Positions 37,234 through 46,998 of a DNA stretch of 64,000 bases are shown here, piece by piece. Where the stretch lies: positions 100,694 through 164,693 of the forward strand of contig NZ_JAIETD010000050.1 in the NCBI RefSeq assembly GCF_019745455.1. Reading direction: 5' to 3'. Made by a program: the position numbers and the translations under genes. Position 1 is the stretch's first letter; each line of letters begins with the position of its first letter. The notes beneath the pieces are model-generated. The model worked only from the letters and a program-made list of their open reading frames with translations. It was not told where the DNA came from and searched no databases. Source of the DNA: Methylobacterium sp. (GTDB taxonomy: Bacteria; Pseudomonadota; Alphaproteobacteria; Rhizobiales; Beijerinckiaceae).

Positions 37234-38426
37234 GCGCCGGGCTGGCAGAACCTGCGGCGGGCCGAATCGCCCTTTCGCTGACGGTGAACGGTCGGTTTCG
37301 GCGGATCGAGGCCGAGCCGAGGAGCCATCTCGGCGATGTCCTGCGCGAGCACCTCGACCTCACAGGGACCCATCTCGGCTGCGAGCACGGCGTTTGCGGC
37401 GCCTGCACAGTTCTCCTCGACGGCGAGCCGGCGCGGGCCTGCCTCACCTTCGCTGGCGCCTGCGCGGGCGCCTCGGTGACGACGATCGAGGGCCTCGACG
37501 ACGATCCGGTCGCGGCGGAGCTTCGTGCCGCCTTCAACCGCGAGCATGCCCTTCAGTGCGGCTACTGCACCCCCGGCATGCTGGTGGCCGCGCGCGACCT
37601 CGTCCTGCGCCTGCCCGATGCCGACGAGCGGCGAATCCGCATCGGCCTCTCGGGCAATCTCTGCCGCTGCACCGGCTATGCGGGCATCGTCCGGGCGGTG
37701 ATGAGTGTGATCGCGGCGCGGCGCGCGGGCGGTATTGCCCCCGAGGCTGGCGCGGCGCGCGCCCTCGGTCCTGTCGGCGCCCGCATCGGCGAGGCGGTCG
37801 CCGCGCCCCTTCGGCCGCTGGCGGAGCGGCCGGCTTCGCTCGCACCCGCCATGTCGCAAGACCTTGCCGGCGCCTTCGAGCCGGCCCACCGCTTCACGCA
37901 AGCGATCGACTTCGTCCATCCGCCGGACGCGGTCTTCGCGCTCCTCGGCGACATCAAGGCTGTGGCCGCCTGCCTGCCCGGCGCCGTGCTGACCGGAAAG
38001 CCCGCACCCGACATGGCCGAGGGTGGCCTGCAGGTGCGGATCGGGCCGATCGCCGCGACCTTCCGAGGGCGTGCCCGGATCGAGCGGGACGAGGCGGCGC
38101 TCAGCGGGCGCGTGCGCGGGGCCGGCAGCGATGCCGGTGGGCGCTCGGCCACCGAAGGCGAGATCCGCTACCGCGTCGCTCCTGGCGAGGCACCCGGCAC
38201 GGCCCGGGTCACCCTGGACGTCGGCTATACCTTGACCGGTCCGCTCGCCCAGTTCGGCCGGCCCGGACTCGTTCGCGATCTCGCGGGCCGCATCGCGGCG
38301 GATTTCGCGCGCAACCTCGATGCATGCCTCTCGGGCATCGCTCCCCCGGCCTCTGGCCTCAATCCCCTTCGCCTCCTCCTCGGCCTCGTCCGCGCTCGCA
38401 TCGCGGCGTGGCTCGGCCGCTCCTGA
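37230..38426 (+). CDS. fused [2Fe-2S] small subunit of molybdenum hydroxylase and CoxG/SRPBCC domain
   Basis: A 398-residue two-part protein. Residues 10-170 form a CoxS/XdhA-type iron-sulfur subunit with both clusters: Cys51, Cys56, Cys59 and Cys71 (plant-type), and Cys110, Cys113, Cys145 and Cys147. After an Ala/Pro/Arg-rich linker, residues 220-370 form a CoxG/SRPBCC domain (FTQAIDFVHPPDAVFALLGD, VAACLPGAVLTG). A hydrophobic, basic helix at 378-398 (NPLRLLLGLVRARIAAWLG) resembles the membrane tail of CoxG. In CO dehydrogenase systems these are separate genes, CoxG attaching the enzyme to the membrane. Fusion suggests this enzyme is permanently tethered near the quinone pool. Confidence 0.9.
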   Translation: MSAGLAEPAAGRIALSLTVNGRFRRIEAEPRSHLGDVLREHLDLTGTHLGCEHGVCGACTVLLDGEPARACLTFAGACAGASVTTIEGLDDDPVAAELRAAFNREHALQCGYCTPGMLVAARDLVLRLPDADERRIRIGLSGNLCRCTGYAGIVRAVMSVIAARRAGGIAPEAGAARALGPVGARIGEAVAAPLRPLAERPASLAPAMSQDLAGAFEPAHRFTQAIDFVHPPDAVFALLGDIKAVAACLPGAVLTGKPAPDMAEGGLQVRIGPIAATFRGRARIERDEAALSGRVRGAGSDAGGRSATEGEIRYRVAPGEAPGTARVTLDVGYTLTGPLAQFGRPGLVRDLAGRIAADFARNLDACLSGIAPPASGLNPLRLLLGLVRARIAAWLGRS

Positions 38427-38466
38427 CCTCATCCCGCGCCCCACCCCGCCCCACCGGAGACACGCA

Positions 38467-39612
38467 ATGCCGAGCAGGTTCACCCTCACCACCGCGATCC
38501 TGCTGGCCCTCGCGACGACGGCGCATGCGGACACGATCCGCATCGGCGTCAACGAGCCGCTCACCGGCGCCTTCGCCGCCTCAGGCACCTACGTGGTCAA
38601 CGGTGCCAGGATCGCCGCCGACGAGATCAATGCGAAGGGCGGCGTGCTCGGCAAGAAGCTCGAACTCGTCGTCGAGGACAACAAGAGCAATCCCACCGAG
38701 GCCGCGGCGGTGGCCGAGAAGCTGATCACCAGCGACAAGACCCCGGTGATGATGGGCGCCTGGGGATCGAGCCTGACGCTGGCGGTGATGCCCAAGCTCG
38801 CCGATTACGAGGTGCCGATGCTGGTCGAGACCTCCTCGTCGGGCAAGATCACCACCTCGGGCAATCCTTACGTCTTCCGCATCTCGCCGCCCTCCGCGCT
38901 GGAGGCCGAGACCTTCGCGCCGACGGTCGCCAAGCTCGGGCTGAAGAAGGTCGACTTCCTGGTGCTCAACAACGATTTCGGCCGTGGCGCGGCGGCCGAT
39001 TTCGGCAAGATGCTCAAGGAGAAGGGCGTTCAGGTCGGCTTCGTCGAGACCATGGACCAGGGCGCGCAGGACATGAGCGCCCAGCTCGCCAAGCTGAAGG
39101 CCTCCGACAGCGACACCATCATGATCACCAGCGCGGTCGACCAGCTCGTGCTTCTCTTCAAGCAGATGTCGGCGATCGGCCTGAAGAAGCGCGTCATCAC
39201 CACAGGCGGCTCGCAAAACCCCGACCAGATCATCGCCCAGGCGGGCACGGCCGCCGAGGGCACCATGCACCTCACCACCTTCCTCCCCTGGTTGCCGGAG
39301 AAGACACCCGACCCGAAGGCCACGGCGAGCTTCATCGCCGAGTGGATGAAGCGCGGCTTCCAGTTCGCGGGCGTCACCGAGAGCTTCCGCGGCTACGACG
39401 GCATTCGCGCGATCGCGAAGGCCATCGAGAAGGCCGGCTCGGCCGAGCCTGCGGCGATCACCAAGGCGTTCTGGTCGGTGGATTTCACCGGCCTCAACGG
39501 CCCGATCCGCTTCGCCAAGGCCGGTCCCGCCGGCAAGGAGAGCGGGCAGAGCAAGCCCGACGTCTACCTCATCGAGATCAGGGACGGCCGCGTCGTCGTG
39601 CCGGCTTTGTGA
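38467..39612 (+). CDS. branched-chain amino acid-type ABC transporter substrate-binding protein (LivK family)
   Basis: A 381-residue periplasmic binding protein of the Leu/Ile/Val type-I fold. A signal peptide is cleaved near ATTAHAD (about residue 20), followed by TIRIGVNEPLTGAFAASG and ARIAADEINAKGGVLGKKLELVVEDN, the family start. It delivers a ligand to the LivHMGF permease encoded next. Such Liv-type binding proteins often take aromatic acids, amides or urea derivatives in proteobacteria, so the ligand is probably the pathway substrate rather than leucine. The ATG at 38467 opens the signal peptide, 40 bases after the Mo-enzyme gene. Confidence 0.92.
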   Translation: MPSRFTLTTAILLALATTAHADTIRIGVNEPLTGAFAASGTYVVNGARIAADEINAKGGVLGKKLELVVEDNKSNPTEAAAVAEKLITSDKTPVMMGAWGSSLTLAVMPKLADYEVPMLVETSSSGKITTSGNPYVFRISPPSALEAETFAPTVAKLGLKKVDFLVLNNDFGRGAAADFGKMLKEKGVQVGFVETMDQGAQDMSAQLAKLKASDSDTIMITSAVDQLVLLFKQMSAIGLKKRVITTGGSQNPDQIIAQAGTAAEGTMHLTTFLPWLPEKTPDPKATASFIAEWMKRGFQFAGVTESFRGYDGIRAIAKAIEKAGSAEPAAITKAFWSVDFTGLNGPIRFAKAGPAGKESGQSKPDVYLIEIRDGRVVVPAL

Positions 39613-39650
39613 GGTGCCGCATAGCGACGAACCGCCCGCCCGCCTGGCGG

Positions 39651-39672
39651 CCCGGCCCTTCGATAAGCCGGG
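39651..39672 (+). terminator. weak hairpin between the binding-protein gene and permease genes (possible attenuator)
   Basis: CCCGGC / GCCGGG form a 6-bp stem around a 10-base loop in the 84-base gap between the binding-protein gene and livH-like gene. There is no T-tract. This position often carries a stabilising hairpin or partial terminator that raises binding-protein expression over the membrane components. Confidence 0.3.
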
Positions 39673-39696
39673 CACGACATCTGCGAGGAGACGACC

Positions 39697-40569
39697 ATGG
39701 ACCAGCTGATCCAGCACCTCGTCAACACGCTCATTCTCGGCGGCACCTACGCCCTGCTGGGGATCGGGCTGACCCTGATCTTCGGGATCATGAACGTCGT
39801 GAACTTCACCCACGGCGCCCTCTACACGGTCGGCGCCTACCTCATGTATCTCTCGGTCGCCGCGCTCGGCCTGAACTTCTTCCTGGCGCTTCCCGTGGCG
39901 ATCCTCGGCGGCCTTCTGTTCGGGGCCGCGATCGAGCTGCTTCTGCTGCGCCCGTTCCGGGGCTCGGACATCGACACCACCATGCTGGTGATGATCGGCG
40001 CCGGCATCGTCCTGCAATCCGCGACGCTCTGGATTTTCGGCGGCGTCGCCAAGGCGATCCCCTCGCCCTTCCCGGAGGCGCCGCTCGACATCGGCCCGGT
40101 CTCGGTCTCCTGGTTGCGTCTGTTCGTGCTCGGCGCGGCGCTCGCCCTGATCGCGATCACCTACGCGCTCATCAACCGGACGAGGCTCGGGCTCGCCATG
40201 CGGGCGGCCTTCCAGGACGCCGATACGGCGGCTCTGATGGGCGTCAACGTCCGCCTCGTCTACACCGCGACCTTCGCGATAGGATCTTCTCTCGCCGCCG
40301 CGGCCGGCGCCCTGCTCGGTCCCGTCTACGTCGTCTTCCCGCAGATGGGAGGGCTCGCCGAGCTGAAGGCCTTCGCCATCGTGATCCTCGGCGGCCTCGG
40401 CAACCTCAAGGGGGCGGCCATCGGCGGCTTCATTCTGGCGCTCGCCGAGGAACTCGGCGCCGGCTACGTCTCATCCGGCTACCGGGACGCCATGGGCTTC
40501 CTGATCATCATCGCGGTGCTGCTCTACAAGCCGACCGGCCTTTTCGCGAAAGCGGAGCGCATCGGATGA
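39697..40569 (+). CDS. livH: branched-chain amino acid-type ABC transporter permease LivH
   Basis: A 290-residue inner-membrane permease with about eight hydrophobic helices. The N-terminus ILGGTYALLGIGLTLIFGIM with NVVNFTHGALYTVGAYL, and the C-terminal cytoplasmic EAA-like loop LKAFAIVILGGLGNLKGA, are LivH hallmarks. GAGGAG precedes the ATG at good spacing. It forms a heterodimer with the LivM-type permease encoded next (4-base overlap). Confidence 0.93.
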   Translation: MDQLIQHLVNTLILGGTYALLGIGLTLIFGIMNVVNFTHGALYTVGAYLMYLSVAALGLNFFLALPVAILGGLLFGAAIELLLLRPFRGSDIDTTMLVMIGAGIVLQSATLWIFGGVAKAIPSPFPEAPLDIGPVSVSWLRLFVLGAALALIAITYALINRTRLGLAMRAAFQDADTAALMGVNVRLVYTATFAIGSSLAAAAGALLGPVYVVFPQMGGLAELKAFAIVILGGLGNLKGAAIGGFILALAEELGAGYVSSGYRDAMGFLIIIAVLLYKPTGLFAKAERIG

Positions 40570-41603
40570 GCCGGCTCCTCCCGATCGCGCTCCTCGCGGG
40601 CCTTGTCGTCCTGCCGCTGGCGCTGGGCTCCAGCCCCTATGTGCTCAATGCGCTCATCACCACGGGCATCCTGACCATCGGTGCCATGAGCCTGAACCTG
40701 CTTCTCGGGTTCACCGGGCAGCTCAGCCTCGGCCATATCGCCTTCTTCGGCATCGGCGCCTATGTCAGCGCCCTGACGAGCCTCGGTTTCGACGTCGAGA
40801 TCGGTTTCGGCTATCGGATCGTGCATGAGCCCTGGCCGGCGGCGATCGGCGTCCTGCTCGGAATCCTTGCGGCGGGCGCCTGCGGCTACCTGATCGGCCG
40901 CCTTTCCTTCCGCGTGCGCGGCGCCTATTTCGTGATCGTCACGGTCTCCTTCGCCGAGGTCGTCAGGCTCGTCGCTCTGAACTGGGTGGAGCTGACGCAG
41001 GGGCCGCTGGCACTCACGAACATCCCGGCGGTCACACTCGGCATTCCCGGTCTCGGCACCTGGACGCTCAGGACCAAGCTGCAGAACTACTATCTCGTGC
41101 TGGGCACCGGCACGCTTTGCTACCTCATCATCGCGCGCCTCGTCGGCTCCCGCTTCGGCCGTGCGATGCGGGGCCTCAAGGAGAACGAATCCCTCGCCCT
41201 CTCGGTCGGGATCAACGCCGCCCGAACGCTCACCATCGCGACGGTGATCTCGGCCGCGATGGCGGGCGCGGCGGGCAGCCTCTACGCGCATTACCTGCGC
41301 ATCATCGACCCCGATATCTTCCAGTTCGCCACGACCGTGACGATGGTCATCATGGTGGTGGCGGGCGGCAAGGGCACGCTGCTCGGCCCGGTCGTCGGCG
41401 GCCTGATCTTCGGTCTGCTGCCGGTGGCGCTCCGTCCGGTGATGGCGCCGGAAGCCCAGTGGATGGTCTACGGGATCGTCCTGATCGCGATCCTGTTCGT
41501 GATGCCGAAAGGCATCGTACCGGGGGTGTCGGTGCTCCTCGCCCGCCTCCGTTCGACCCGCTCCGTCCCCGTCCTCGAAGCCAGCCCGGCGGTGCCGCGA
41601 TGA
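40566..41603 (+). CDS. livM: branched-chain amino acid-type ABC transporter permease LivM
   Basis: A 345-residue permease. It has ILTIGAMSLNLLLGFTGQLSLGHIAFFGIGAY, read here as two adjoining family motifs, FRVRGAYFVIVTVSFAEVVRL, and MVVAGGKGTLLGPVVGG near the end, all characteristic of LivM. An ATGA overlap links it to livH and another to livG. Together with LivH it forms the membrane channel. Confidence 0.93.
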   Translation: MSRLLPIALLAGLVVLPLALGSSPYVLNALITTGILTIGAMSLNLLLGFTGQLSLGHIAFFGIGAYVSALTSLGFDVEIGFGYRIVHEPWPAAIGVLLGILAAGACGYLIGRLSFRVRGAYFVIVTVSFAEVVRLVALNWVELTQGPLALTNIPAVTLGIPGLGTWTLRTKLQNYYLVLGTGTLCYLIIARLVGSRFGRAMRGLKENESLALSVGINAARTLTIATVISAAMAGAAGSLYAHYLRIIDPDIFQFATTVTMVIMVVAGGKGTLLGPVVGGLIFGLLPVALRPVMAPEAQWMVYGIVLIAILFVMPKGIVPGVSVLLARLRSTRSVPVLEASPAVPR

Positions 41604-42407
41604 GCCCGATCCTCTCGGTCGAGCATGTCGGGGTGCGCTTCGGCGGCCTCGTCGCCATCGCGGACCTGCATTTCGATGTCCGCGAGGGCGAGATCGTCAG
41701 CCTGATCGGACCGAACGGCGCGGGCAAGACCACCGCCTTCAACGTGATGACCGGCTTTCTCAAACCCAGCCAGGGCGAGGTCCGCTTCCGCGGCACCGGC
41801 CTGACCGGTCTTCCGTCGCACGAGATCACCCGGCTCGGCCTTGCCCGAACCTTCCAGCGCACCAGCGTCTTTCCCGACGACACGGTCTTCGACAACGTGA
41901 TGATCGGCCTGCATCGGAAGGGCGCGCAGGCGAGCCGCGCGCCGCTTTTCGACGCGCTGATCGGCCGTGCCGGTGCGGCCGAGCGGCGCCTGCGCGCCCG
42001 TGCGGAGGAACTGCTCGACTGGGTCGGGCTTTCGGAGCGCTCGCAGGAGAAGGCCGGCGCGTTGGCCTATGGCGAACAGCGACTTGTCGGCGTCGCCCTT
42101 GCGCTCGCCACCGAGCCCGCCATGCTTCTCCTCGACGAGCCGGTCTCGGGCATGAACGCCTCGGAGACGCAGGTCTTCGTGCGATTGATCCGGCAGATCC
42201 GGGAGCGCGGCGTCACCATTCTGCTCGTCGAGCACGACATGCCGATGGTCATGGAGGTCTCGGACCGCATCGTCGTCCTCAACTATGGCCGCCTGATCGC
42301 CGAGGGACCGCCGGCCGGGATCCGCAGCGATCCCGCCGTGATCGAGGCCTATCTCGGCCAGGGGAGCGCCGCGCGCCGAGCCGCCGCAGAGGCGCAGGAA
42401 CCGGCCG

Positions 42408-42415
<8 letters not shown>
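41600..42415 (+). CDS. livG: ABC transporter ATP-binding protein LivG
   Basis: A 271-residue ATPase. Walker A is IGPNGAGKTTAFN and the Walker B is LLLDEPVSGMN. The signature position reads LAYGEQRLVGVA, where the usual LSGGQ serine is replaced by the LAYGEQR form typical of LivG. The H-loop is LLVEHDMPMVM. Length and the conserved LARTFQRTSVFP are family-like. It overlaps livM by 4 bases and livF by 8 bases. Confidence 0.94.
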
Positions 42416-43104
<689 letters not shown>

Positions 43105-43112
<8 letters not shown>

Positions 43113-43509
43113 GGCGGAGCGTGCAGGCTGGATCCATCTCGGTCCCACCAACCTCCTCGGCGACCGCGACCTGATGCCGATCGTCGTGGGACGCAAGCCC
43201 CTGATCCTCCTGCGGGACGGCGACCGCATCCTCGCTGTGGAGCGCGCCTGCCCGCACGAGGGCGCCGACCTCACGCTCGGCCGTTGCACGGACGGACGGC
43301 TGTTCTGCCCGCGACACCTCGCGTCCTTCGACCTTCGAGACGGATCGGTCTCAGCCGGGTGGTCGTTCCGCGCCCTTCGTTTGTTTTCCGTCCGTGCGAC
43401 GCCCGACGGTCTCTGGCTCTCGATGGACGACGGCCCGCCATCGCCGAAGCCGACCGAAGCCTGCAGCGCGGCGGATTCGGCCCAGGATCGAGCGAATGGT
43501 CATGTCTGA
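43105..43509 (+). CDS. Rieske [2Fe-2S] ferredoxin-like protein
   Basis: A 134-residue protein carrying a Rieske cluster motif: CPHEGADLTLGR and, 16 residues on, CPRHLASFDL, giving the Cys-x-His and Cys-x-x-His ligands. The remainder is a typical Rieske beta-sandwich start (GWIHLGP, RDGDRILAVERA). There is no membrane segment. It could pass electrons to or from an oxygenase or reductase, but no Rieske oxygenase alpha subunit is in this operon. GTG at 43105 overlaps the livF stop by 8 bases; an ATG at 43084 would overlap livF by 29. Confidence 0.82.
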
Positions 43510-43751
43510 GCCTGACCCCGGCCGGCGGTTGCGCCTCCGGGTCTGGTTCAATGCGCTTCACGGAACGGTACGTAGCAATGTTCTCAGCCTTGGCATGGCG
43601 AGAGCGCGACTTACCGATGGCCTCTAGGATGCGATCGTTCGGCTCGCCTGGAGCCGGGCTTATGCCTGAGCGGGGCCGGACGGCACGACAGCGCCATGAC
43701 CCTCAACCAAAGCGGACCGTCCCGTCAGGCGCCGTAAATCATTGAAGCGGT

Positions 43752-43826
43752 TGGAGCGGGCGATCGGGATCGAACCGACGACATTCAGCTTGGGAAGCTG
43801 ACGTTCTACCACTGAACTACGCCCGC
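43752..43826 (-). tRNA. tRNA-Gly, anticodon CCC
   Basis: On the minus strand the sequence folds as a standard cloverleaf. The acceptor arms are GCGGGCG and CGCCCGC with discriminator T and an encoded CCA. The D-arm region is GTTCAGTGGTAGAAC, the anticodon stem is TCAGC/GCTGA with loop TTCCCAA (anticodon CCC, reading GGG), and the T-loop is TTCGATC between GTCGG and CCGAT. The span includes the CCA end. It is flanked on both sides by 200-240 bases in which no gene was found. No integrase or att duplication is seen beside it. Confidence 0.95.
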
Positions 43827-44049
43827 GCTTGCCCATGGCTATTGGGTCGGCGCGGCGTTGTCCACCCCTTGCGGGGTGCCGCTGCATATGGACGTGGAAT
43901 TGCCGGGATCAGCCGGTCGCGCTCACCAGATTTCCGACGCGCCTCCTGCGGCTGCGGAGGGATTTGCACTTCGGGTCTTTCCTCGTGCATGCCGTCCTTC
44001 GGAGCATCGAACCGATCGACCGCTCTGCCTCTTTACGGAGATCGACCCC

Positions 44050-44649
44050 GTGACAGCCAGCCCTTCCCGCGCGCCCGACCACGACATCGATTCGCTGTTC
44101 ATCGAGCGCTGGTCGCCGCGCGCCTTCACCGGCGAGGCGGTGCCCGAGGCCGAACTGATGCGGATGTTCGAGGCGGCGCGCTGGGCGCCCTCATCGTACA
44201 ACTCGCAGCCATGGCGGTTCCTCTATGCCTTGCGGGACACGGCCCATTGGGACGTCTTCTTCGACCTCTTGGTGCCCGGCAATCAGAAATGGGTGAAGGA
44301 TACCGGCGCCATCGTGTTCCTTGTGTCCAATTCGATGATGAAGGCCGGTGACGAGCTCAAGCCCTCATGGAGCCATTCCCTCGATGCCGGCGCGGCCTCG
44401 GCGAATTTCCAGCTCCAGGCCATCCGCCAGGGCTGGCACGCCCACGGCATGGGCGGGTTCGACCGCGAGCGGGCGATCAGCGTACTCAACGTACCCTTGA
44501 ACCACCGTGTCGAGGCCGCCTACGCCGTCGGGCGCGCGGTGCCGCGGGCCGAGCTCACACCGGAACAACTGCCGAAGGAGACGCCGAACGGCCGGCGGCC
44601 GATCACCGATTTCGCCTTCGCCGGCGGCTTCAAATCCCCGGCAGCGTGA
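44050..44649 (+). CDS. nitroreductase family FMN-dependent oxidoreductase
   Basis: A 199-residue FMN nitroreductase-fold protein. The start region IERWSPRAFTGEAVPEAEL is the family motif (RxSPRAF-type), followed by AARWAPSSYNSQPWRF, which binds FMN, and IRQGWHAHGMGGFDRERA. Natural substrates of such enzymes are generally unknown quinones, nitro compounds or flavins. The frame stays open upstream to 43858 without family similarity, so the GTG at 44050, preceded by GGAG, is preferred. The acyl-CoA synthetase gene starts 10 bases after its stop. Confidence 0.88.
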   Translation: MTASPSRAPDHDIDSLFIERWSPRAFTGEAVPEAELMRMFEAARWAPSSYNSQPWRFLYALRDTAHWDVFFDLLVPGNQKWVKDTGAIVFLVSNSMMKAGDELKPSWSHSLDAGAASANFQLQAIRQGWHAHGMGGFDRERAISVLNVPLNHRVEAAYAVGRAVPRAELTPEQLPKETPNGRRPITDFAFAGGFKSPAA

Positions 44650-44659
44650 GCCTTCGGCG

Positions 44660-46282
44660 TTGCTCGACCTCGTCCAAGCCGACGGCACCCTGAATTCCGG
44701 ATTCGAATGGAAGATCCCGGAGCGCTACAACATCGCCGCCGATATCTGCGACCGCTGGGCCGTGACCCAACCCGGCCGCACCGCCATCCTCGAAGTGGCG
44801 GCGGACGGGAGCGTCGCGCCGGTGGATTTCGGAACCCTCAAGCGGAATTCCGACCGACTCGCTGCGGCCTTGCGCAGGCTCGGCATCGCTCCGGGCGACC
44901 GTATCGGCGTGCTGCTGCCGCAATCGGCCGCGGTCGTCGTTGCCCATGCGGCCGCCTACAAGCTCGGTGCGATCGCGCTGCCCCTCGCCGGCCTGTTTGG
45001 GCCCGAGGCCTTGCAGTACCGGCTTGGCGATGCCGGGGCGCGGGCCCTCATCACCGATGAGCCCGGTCTCGCCAAGGTCGCGGCGCTGCGCGACGCGCTC
45101 CCGGACCTGACCTGTCTCGTCTCCACCGACGGGGCGGGCGATGGCGCCCTGGCTTGGTGCGACCTGATCGCCGCCGAGCCCGATGGTTTCGTGGCCGCGG
45201 ACACCGCCGCCGACGATCCGGCCCTGATGATCTACACCTCCGGCACGACCGGCCCCCCGAAGGGCGCGCTTCATGCCCATCGGGTCCTGCTCGGCCACCT
45301 GCCGGGCTGGTCGATGATGCACGATTTTCCTCCGACGGACGGGAGCCTGATGTGGACGCCGTCCGATTGGGCTTGGGCCGGCGGCCTCCTCAACGTGCTG
45401 ATGCCGAGCCTGCAACATGGCGTGCCCGTGGTGGCCCGCTCCACGGCACGGTTCGAGCCGGAAGGCGCGTTCAAGCTCATCGCCGATCTCGGCATCACCA
45501 ACGTGTTCCTTCCGCCGACCGCCCTCAGGATGCTGCGCGCCGTGCCCGATCCGCGCGGCCGCTTCGACCTGTCGGGATTGCGCAACATCGCCTCGGCTGG
45601 CGAGGCCCTCGGCCCGGAGACCTTCGCGTGGGCGCGGGACCAACTCGGCCTCACCATCGGCGAGGCCTACGGCCAGACCGAGTGCAACCTCGTCCTCGCC
45701 TCCTGCCGCGCCGCCGGGATCGCGCGGCCTGGTTCGACCGGGCGACCGGTGCCCGGCCATCGCGTGGCGATCCTGCGGGCGGATGGCAGCGAGGCGGATG
45801 TCGACGAGACGGGTGAGATCTGCGTCGCACGGCCCGACCCGGTGATGTTCTTGGCATATTGGAACCAGCCGGTGGCGACGGACGCCAAGTTCCGCGGCGA
45901 GTGGATGCTCACCGGTGACACCGCCCGGCGCGACGCAGACGGCTACGTCCATTTCGTCGGGCGCGAGGACGACCTCATCACCTCGGCGGCCTACCGCATC
46001 GGCCCCACCGAGATCGAGGATTGCCTGCTTCGCCATCCCTCCGTGGCGCTCGCCGCGGCGGTGGGGAAGCCCGATCCCCTGCGCACCGAGATCGTGAAGG
46101 CCTTCGTGGTCCTGCGCGAAGGGTTCTCGGCCTCCGACGCCCTGGCCGCCGAGATCCAGGCCTTCGTGCGCGAGCGGCTCTCGGCGCATGAATACCCGCG
46201 GGAAATCGCGTTCCGGGACAGCCTTCCGATGACGACGACGGGCAAGATCATCCGGCGTCGACTCAGGGACGAGGCGGGCTGA
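44660..46282 (+). CDS. AMP-forming acyl-CoA synthetase
   Basis: A protein of about 540 residues that activates a carboxylic acid to its CoA thioester through an acyl-adenylate. It has the AMP-binding loop YTSGTTGPPKG, the adenylate motif GEAYGQTECN, the hinge region GEWMLTGDTARRD with DGYVHFVGREDDLI, and the C-terminal catalytic Lys529 in TTTGKIIRRRLR. The overall form is closest to medium-chain or general acyl-CoA synthetases. The start is uncertain: TTG at 44660 is the first usable codon after the nitroreductase stop, and no strong Shine-Dalgarno precedes it. It converges on the next gene with a 20-base overlap of the 3' ends. Confidence 0.88.
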   Translation: MLDLVQADGTLNSGFEWKIPERYNIAADICDRWAVTQPGRTAILEVAADGSVAPVDFGTLKRNSDRLAAALRRLGIAPGDRIGVLLPQSAAVVVAHAAAYKLGAIALPLAGLFGPEALQYRLGDAGARALITDEPGLAKVAALRDALPDLTCLVSTDGAGDGALAWCDLIAAEPDGFVAADTAADDPALMIYTSGTTGPPKGALHAHRVLLGHLPGWSMMHDFPPTDGSLMWTPSDWAWAGGLLNVLMPSLQHGVPVVARSTARFEPEGAFKLIADLGITNVFLPPTALRMLRAVPDPRGRFDLSGLRNIASAGEALGPETFAWARDQLGLTIGEAYGQTECNLVLASCRAAGIARPGSTGRPVPGHRVAILRADGSEADVDETGEICVARPDPVMFLAYWNQPVATDAKFRGEWMLTGDTARRDADGYVHFVGREDDLITSAAYRIGPTEIEDCLLRHPSVALAAAVGKPDPLRTEIVKAFVVLREGFSASDALAAEIQAFVRERLSAHEYPREIAFRDSLPMTTTGKIIRRRLRDEAG

Positions 46283-46937
46283 CGCCGTCCCTCCGCTCCT
46301 GCCGGCGTCGTACCCACTGCCAGAACGGGTCGTCGCTCGTCGTTGCGAAACTATCGGGCGGGGCCGGTACGATCTGCGAAATCGTCTTGGGGATCGTGAC
46401 GCCGTAGGTGCTCGTCAGCCACTCGCGGAAGGGCGGATTGTCGACCTCCATGGCGTAGTCGGGTTCATCGACCGGCGGTGTGTGAGGGTCTGCGAGACCG
46501 GAGCCGAGTTCGTTGTGGCCGATGGCGAGCAGCCGCAGGAAGTCGAGCGGTTCGTTCCCCAGAACGCATAGGCCGTCGCCTTCGGAGCCGAGATGCACGA
46601 TGCGTTGGCGCCCCTCGTCGTCGAGCCAGAACGCGGCGTAGGAACCGTCCGCACCCGTTCTGGCGAAGGGTACGACGCGAGTGGCCGCATTGGCGTCTCC
46701 GAACCAAGCCACCGCATAGGCTCGGGCCTCCTCCTCGCTCTCGACCCTGAACAGGACGACCGCGCCGCGATAGGGTTCCTCCAGAGGTTGGAGTGTTCCG
46801 AATCGTTCGCCCGGCACGCGTCGACTCTCGTGGAGGAGCCCTCGCTCCTCGATCCAGTCGAACAGGGCGGCGATCTCCTGCGGCAGAGTGAATCCGCGCG
46901 GCAGGCGTGCGCGCATCTCTTCGGTGAACTGACCCAT
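46263..46937 (-). CDS. hypothetical protein, possibly SUKH/SMI1-KNR4-like
   Basis: A 224-residue soluble, acidic protein. The pattern of an N-terminal helix pair (LPQEIAALFDWIEERGLL), a central beta-sheet with GSYAAFWLDDEGRQRIVHLGSEG, and the following VLGNEPLDFLRLLAIGHNELG resembles the SUKH/SMI1-KNR4 fold, often found in immunity proteins but also in stand-alone cellular proteins. No toxin gene is adjacent, so an immunity role is not supported. Its last 20 bases overlap the end of the acyl-CoA synthetase gene on the opposite strand. Confidence 0.55.
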   Translation of the reverse strand: MGQFTEEMRARLPRGFTLPQEIAALFDWIEERGLLHESRRVPGERFGTLQPLEEPYRGAVVLFRVESEEEARAYAVAWFGDANAATRVVPFARTGADGSYAAFWLDDEGRQRIVHLGSEGDGLCVLGNEPLDFLRLLAIGHNELGSGLADPHTPPVDEPDYAMEVDNPPFREWLTSTYGVTIPKTISQIVPAPPDSFATTSDDPFWQWVRRRQERRDGVSPPRP

Positions 46938-46998
46938 CGTCGTCTCCCTCTCATCTCCCCGAGACCGCCGACGCCCGTCCGGCCAGCCTCAAAATTCG

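Noticed and set aside
34016..38426. CO dehydrogenase (coxLMS) assignment
   Set aside because: The large-subunit active-site loop is PYRGVART instead of the AYRCSFR motif of form I CO dehydrogenase, and maturation genes such as coxD and coxE are missing. Only general Mo hydroxylase membership is supported.
43752..43826. tRNA-Gly as the attachment site of a genomic island covering the catabolic operon
   Set aside because: No integrase, no direct repeat of the tRNA 3' end and no base-composition change were seen near the tRNA or the operon.
46263..46937. Toxin-immunity system based on the SUKH-like protein
   Set aside because: No toxin, secretion-marker domain or orphan immunity cluster lies next to it, and the fold assignment is itself tentative.
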